A stretch of DNA of 7,249 bases from Bacteroidales bacterium (GTDB lineage: Bacteria > Bacteroidota > Bacteroidia > Bacteroidales > Paludibacteraceae): assembly GCA_900767385.1 (NCBI GenBank), contig CAAFYY010000005.1, forward strand, positions 1 to 7,249, read 5' to 3'. The translations under genes and the position numbers were made by a program. Each line of letters starts with the position of its first letter. The stretch's first letter is position 1. The notes beneath the pieces were generated by a model, which was not told the DNA's origin, made no database searches, and was given only the letters and a program-made list of their open reading frames with translations. Below, piece by piece: positions 3,681 to 7,249 of the stretch.

Positions 3681-6600
3681 ATGTTCAAATCATTTCTAAC
3701 CATGAGTCTGTGTGCCCTCTTATCTATCGGCATCCTACAGGCTCAATCTCTCGAATGCGGTCTGCAGCCAGTGCCGTATTCTGAAGGCTTCGACGCCGTA
3801 GAGGAGTTTTCCCAGCCTGCCTGCTGGACCACGCTCGGCACCGCCGGCTATCCTCGTGTCAGCGCCATCCGTGGCTCCAACGGCACATCGCAAAGCCTCT
3901 ATTTCTCAATGTACAACCCCGCATGGTGCGTGCTGCCTGATTTCGCAGTTACCTCAACGCGGACAGTTTCCCTCTCATTCGATTTCTACACCCAGAGCAT
4001 GGGTGTTATCAACGTGGGTGTTCTTACCAATCGCAATGACACCTCCTCTTTCACGCTGGTACAATCCATCAACGCCAATCAGTTGAGTTGGGTCAGCGTC
4101 ACGATTCCGTTTGAGAACTACACAGGAACAGGCACCCACATCGCCATCACTACCGATTGCTCTGTCTACATCGACAACATCGTAGTCAACGGCACCTCCT
4201 CTGTCACCCCCGACACTCCGGATGCAACACCTGTTGCCAGACTCCCATTCTTCACCGGTTTCGAAGACTCCGCCGACAACGCTATCTGGCAGACTACAAC
4301 CACCACGACAGGCATCAACCTCTTTGCTTTCGGTTCTGCCGTCAACCACGGCGGCAACAACGCCCTCTACATCTCCAATGACGGCGGCGTGTCTGCAGCC
4401 TACACCATCACTAACGCTACAACTACCTTCATTCACCGTCCGTTCCGTCTTGAGAACGACAACACCGTGATGATCTCTTACGATTGGGCATGTCACGGCG
4501 AGAGCGGTTACGACAAGGGCCGTGTGTTTGTGGCTCCTGCCGATGCCGACATCACCGCTCTGAGCGCTTCGGAAATCTCCAACCTCTTGAGCAACTACAC
4601 CAACAACCCAACAGGTTGGCTCAATGCCGACGGCGGTTCCAACCTCAGCGGCATGGACAACTGGACCACCAAGGCGGTCGAACTCAACCTCACTGCTGGC
4701 GACTACCAGATCGTCATTGCCTGGAAAGATGACAACTCAGGCGGCAACAACCCAACCTTCATGCTCGATAATCTCTCTATCCGCGAGAAGGTGTGCTATG
4801 TGCAGGACATGACCACCGCAGCAGGAGCAACCGACGTCACCATCAACGCCGTGACCGACTGCCCTACAGTTCAGATTCAGCTGACCGACTCAGCCAACAC
4901 TATTGTTTTGGATACTGTAGCCGCTCTTCCTTTCACTTATAACAATCTTACAGCAAGCACACAATACAACGCCAGATTACGTGGTCTCTGCCTCAGTGGC
5001 GATACTACCGAGTGGCTCAGTGCTTCATTCATCACTCTCTGTTCCGACATCTTTGTTGATGCCCAGAATCATCTCACCGACAACTTTGAGAACTACGTAG
5101 CAGGTACCGACAGCTATATCGGCTGCTGGTTAAAAACCATCGATAACACCTCTGGTACATTGCCTTACGTCACCACCTCATCCTATACCGGCGGCGGACA
5201 GTCGGTGGCCTTCTCTGGCTCGTCAACACGCAACGGCTACCTCGCCACACCAAACATCACAGGCACACCAATCAATCAGTTGCGCGTGAAGTTCAAAGGC
5301 AGCCTCGCCTACACATCCTATGCCTTGGAGGTTGGCGTAATGACCGACCCTCTTGACTACACGACCTTCACTTTGGTAAAACGCATCACCCCTACGATCG
5401 CCGGTTGGGCTGACTATATTGTTGATTTGTCAAGTTACACCGGCAACGGTCGCAGCATCGCCTTCCGCGCCAATGGCAACAACTTCAATATCGATGACGT
5501 TGAGATTCTCCCAACACCATCATGCATGGAGCCATCTCATACCCTCACCACTTCAGTGGGCACTATCACAGTGAATATCTCACCAGCCTTCCCAACAGAC
5601 AGCAACTGGGATGTAATGGTTAAGACCACAGCCAATGCCAACGATACCGTAGCACCTGTATTCAGTCAGACCGTCAACGACACCACCGTCGTAGTCAACG
5701 GCCTCGACAACCTCACCACCTATTATGTCTTTGTTCGCACCCATTGCTCCGCCACCGAGCAGAGCGAGTGGATCATGAAGAACATCACCACCCCTTGCGG
5801 CTACTACAATCTCCCTTACAGCCACAACTTCAGCACCTATCCTGGTGCTTGCTGGTATCGCTACACTGGTTCCATCGCAGACGTTGTATCTGGCTCGGCC
5901 CCTCTCGTGTCGACTTCCAACGGCTGGTTCAGTTGCACCAACGGCAAGGGTATCACCGAGAATCATGCCAAGGTGAATCTCTGGGATCGCAACCAACGCT
6001 ATTGGCTCGTGACACCAGAGTTCGTCATTGACAGCACTGCCGAGCTCAGCTTCGACATCGCACTCACTACCTATAACACCACCAATGCTTGCACTCCAGG
6101 CAATCAACCTACACACCGTTTCGTAGTCGTTGCCTCAACCGATGGAGGCAACACATGGAGCAACTCACTCCTTGCCGAGTGGAACAATGCCGGTTCTGCC
6201 CGCGTCTACGACAGCATTCCGAACACTGCCACCCGCATCGTTCTGCCGCTCAGCAACTTCGTGGGCAACTCTTTGATGATTGGTTTCTATGCTGAGTCAT
6301 CGGGCGACGGCGCCGACCTCGATCTCCACCTCGGCAACATCGCCATCAACTATGTCGGTGGCACTACTACCGAGACCATCGACCTCACCGATCAGATTTG
6401 TGAGGGCAGCGACTACACCGCCAACGGCTTCAACCTCACCGACCTCATCCCTGGCAGCTACACCTACACACGCACAACCACCGCTGGCGATACCGTCTAC
6501 AACCTCGCCCTCACTGTGCTCCCAACAGCTGCCGCTTCTGAGAACGTGACTATCTGCAACTCTGCCCTCCCATACACATGGAACGGTCAGGACCTCACCG

Positions 6601-7249
6601 CTGCAGGCACCTACACCCACACCACCACCGCTGCCAACGGTTGCGACTCCGTAGTGACCCTCACCCTCGTTGTCAACAACGCTACTGCTGAGACCGTAGA
6701 CCTCGCCATCTGCGACACCGACCTCCCATACGCATGGAACGGTCAGGACCTCACCGCAGCAGGCACCTACACCCACACCACCACCGCTGCCAACGGCTGT
6801 GACTCTGTCGTAACACTCAACCTCACCGTCAACAACTCATTCGTTGGCACCGAGACCCTCGACCTCCTCGACACCGAACTCCCATACACCTGGAACGGCA
6901 TCGACATCGAGGCAGCAGGCGAGTACACCTACAACGGCACCACCGCTGAAGGCTGCGACTCAGTCATCACCCTCACCGTCAACATTACCGTGGGTCTCGA
7001 CTACGCTGAAGACGGCATGTTCGCTATCACTCCTAACCCAGTAGAGCGCGGCGGCAACGTACGCATCGACGCTAACGTCAACGAGAACTCTGTCGTAGAG
7101 GTATTCACCTCCAACGGCAAACTCGTCTCACGTGCTGAATACGGTGTTGAGAGCATCTACGTGACTATGCCTCAAGTAGCTGGTCTCTACATGGTACGCC
7201 TCAGCACCACCTCTGGTCGCACGATGTACGGCAAGGTAATCGTGAAGTA
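3681..7249 (+). CDS. Large modular T9SS-secreted surface protein (adhesin-like), stop codon cut by window edge
   Basis: The frame is open for 1189 codons from the ATG at 3681 to the window edge, ending in KVIVK plus TA, so the stop is probably bases 7248-7250. Residues 1-21 are a signal peptide (MFKSFLTMSLCALLSIGILQA). Four beta-rich modules of the adhesin or choice-of-anchor type follow at about 25-172, 187-370, 467-611 and 709-894. They share openings such as PYSEGFD, FFTGFED and PYSHNF and closings such as YIDNIVV, MLDNLSI and NIDDVEI. Fibronectin-III-like modules lie at about 371-454 and 613-707. Four repeats with PYTWNGQDLTAAGTYT and GCDSVVTL motifs span 898-1105. Residues 1105-1189 form the type A sorting domain (ITPNPVERGG, then GLYMVRLSTTSGR), which directs T9SS export and surface attachment. 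No protease or glycosidase catalytic motif is evident, so I infer adhesion or matrix binding. Codons are strongly C-ending. The gene has its own promoter at 3518-3548. Confidence 0.88.
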   Translation, partial: MFKSFLTMSLCALLSIGILQAQSLECGLQPVPYSEGFDAVEEFSQPACWTTLGTAGYPRVSAIRGSNGTSQSLYFSMYNPAWCVLPDFAVTSTRTVSLSFDFYTQSMGVINVGVLTNRNDTSSFTLVQSINANQLSWVSVTIPFENYTGTGTHIAITTDCSVYIDNIVVNGTSSVTPDTPDATPVARLPFFTGFEDSADNAIWQTTTTTTGINLFAFGSAVNHGGNNALYISNDGGVSAAYTITNATTTFIHRPFRLENDNTVMISYDWACHGESGYDKGRVFVAPADADITALSASEISNLLSNYTNNPTGWLNADGGSNLSGMDNWTTKAVELNLTAGDYQIVIAWKDDNSGGNNPTFMLDNLSIREKVCYVQDMTTAAGATDVTINAVTDCPTVQIQLTDSANTIVLDTVAALPFTYNNLTASTQYNARLRGLCLSGDTTEWLSASFITLCSDIFVDAQNHLTDNFENYVAGTDSYIGCWLKTIDNTSGTLPYVTTSSYTGGGQSVAFSGSSTRNGYLATPNITGTPINQLRVKFKGSLAYTSYALEVGVMTDPLDYTTFTLVKRITPTIAGWADYIVDLSSYTGNGRSIAFRANGNNFNIDDVEILPTPSCMEPSHTLTTSVGTITVNISPAFPTDSNWDVMVKTTANANDTVAPVFSQTVNDTTVVVNGLDNLTTYYVFVRTHCSATEQSEWIMKNITTPCGYYNLPYSHNFSTYPGACWYRYTGSIADVVSGSAPLVSTSNGWFSCTNGKGITENHAKVNLWDRNQRYWLVTPEFVIDSTAELSFDIALTTYNTTNACTPGNQPTHRFVVVASTDGGNTWSNSLLAEWNNAGSARVYDSIPNTATRIVLPLSNFVGNSLMIGFYAESSGDGADLDLHLGNIAINYVGGTTTETIDLTDQICEGSDYTANGFNLTDLIPGSYTYTRTTTAGDTVYNLALTVLPTAAASENVTICNSALPYTWNGQDLTAAGTYTHTTTAANGCDSVVTLTLVVNNATAETVDLAICDTDLPYAWNGQDLTAAGTYTHTTTAANGCDSVVTLNLTVNNSFVGTETLDLLDTELPYTWNGIDIEAAGEYTYNGTTAEGCDSVITLTVNITVGLDYAEDGMFAITPNPVERGGNVRIDANVNENSVVEVFTSNGKLVSRAEYGVESIYVTMPQVAGLYMVRLSTTSGRTMYGKVIVK
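6372..6992 (+). repeat. Four tandem repeats of about 50-56 residues in the surface protein
   Basis: Units start at the Glu codons at 6372, 6540, 6690 and 6852 (residues 898, 954, 1004 and 1058). Each has a pattern of E-x-(V/I/L)-D/T, then P-Y-x-W-N-G, A-G-x-Y-T, and (G-C-D-S)-V-x-T-L. Units 2 and 3 are nearly identical in DNA over about 100 bp. Unit 1 is the most diverged and lacks the GCDS motif; unit 4 lacks the first cysteine. Repeats of this sort are common just before the sorting domain of Bacteroidales T9SS cargo and probably act as a stalk. Confidence 0.85.

Noticed and set aside
3975..4496. 173-codon minus-strand frame inside the T9SS gene; likewise 5580-6116 and 6297-6776
   Set aside because: They are shadows of a gene rich in ACC, CTC and AAC codons, whose complements lack stops; the peptides are Gly/Val-rich low complexity.

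Overview
The window looks like a chromosomal segment from a Bacteroidales bacterium, possibly a Prevotella-, Porphyromonas- or Paludibacter-like gut or rumen organism; the genus cannot be fixed from sequence alone. Three things point there. Several genes are preceded by the Bacteroidetes sigma factor -7 box TAnnTTTG, and start codons sit behind A-rich leaders without Shine-Dalgarno sites. The last gene is a modular secreted protein ending in a type IX secretion (T9SS) type A sorting domain. The IS3-family end is of a kind common in this group.

Layout, left to right. Bases 1-118 are the right end of an IS3-family element: the last 26 codons of its transposase, then its terminal inverted repeat. 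The element abuts a minus-strand gene (111-425) for a small exported SH3-like protein, whose last two codons and stop are supplied by the IS terminus. A divergent intergenic region (426-747) carries a promoter for each direction. Next is a complete, strongly codon-biased acetyl-CoA hydrolase/transferase of the succinate:acetate CoA-transferase type (748-2229). Its last 28 codons and terminator are followed by two further tandem copies of the same segment (2286-2619), giving three near-identical terminators and two orphan 35-codon tails that stay in frame.

A triple 18-bp repeat (2630-2683) and a -7 box lead into a 153-residue exported protein (2727-3188) made almost entirely of six 20-residue repeats. 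I cannot assign it to a family. It ends at a strong hairpin terminator (3267-3293). After about 220 bp without a credible gene, a well-formed promoter (3518-3548) starts a roughly 125-nt leader with several hairpins. That leader precedes a reading frame of 1189 codons (3681-7249) that stays open to the window edge. The frame encodes a large T9SS-exported surface protein: signal peptide, four jelly-roll-like adhesin modules, two fibronectin-III-like modules, four C-terminal repeats, and the sorting domain. The window ends on the two bases TA directly after the expected C-terminal VIVK, so the stop codon is probably cut by one base.

The genes do not look like one pathway or operon: each has its own promoter or terminator. 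The CoA transferase belongs to central fermentation (acetate, succinate and propionate). The other three are exported or surface proteins. The least explained parts are the six-repeat protein with its upstream 18-bp array, the triplicated CoA-transferase tail and terminator, and the structured leader of the T9SS gene. I found no CRISPR array, tRNA or rRNA, and no clear multi-gene defence or biosynthetic system.
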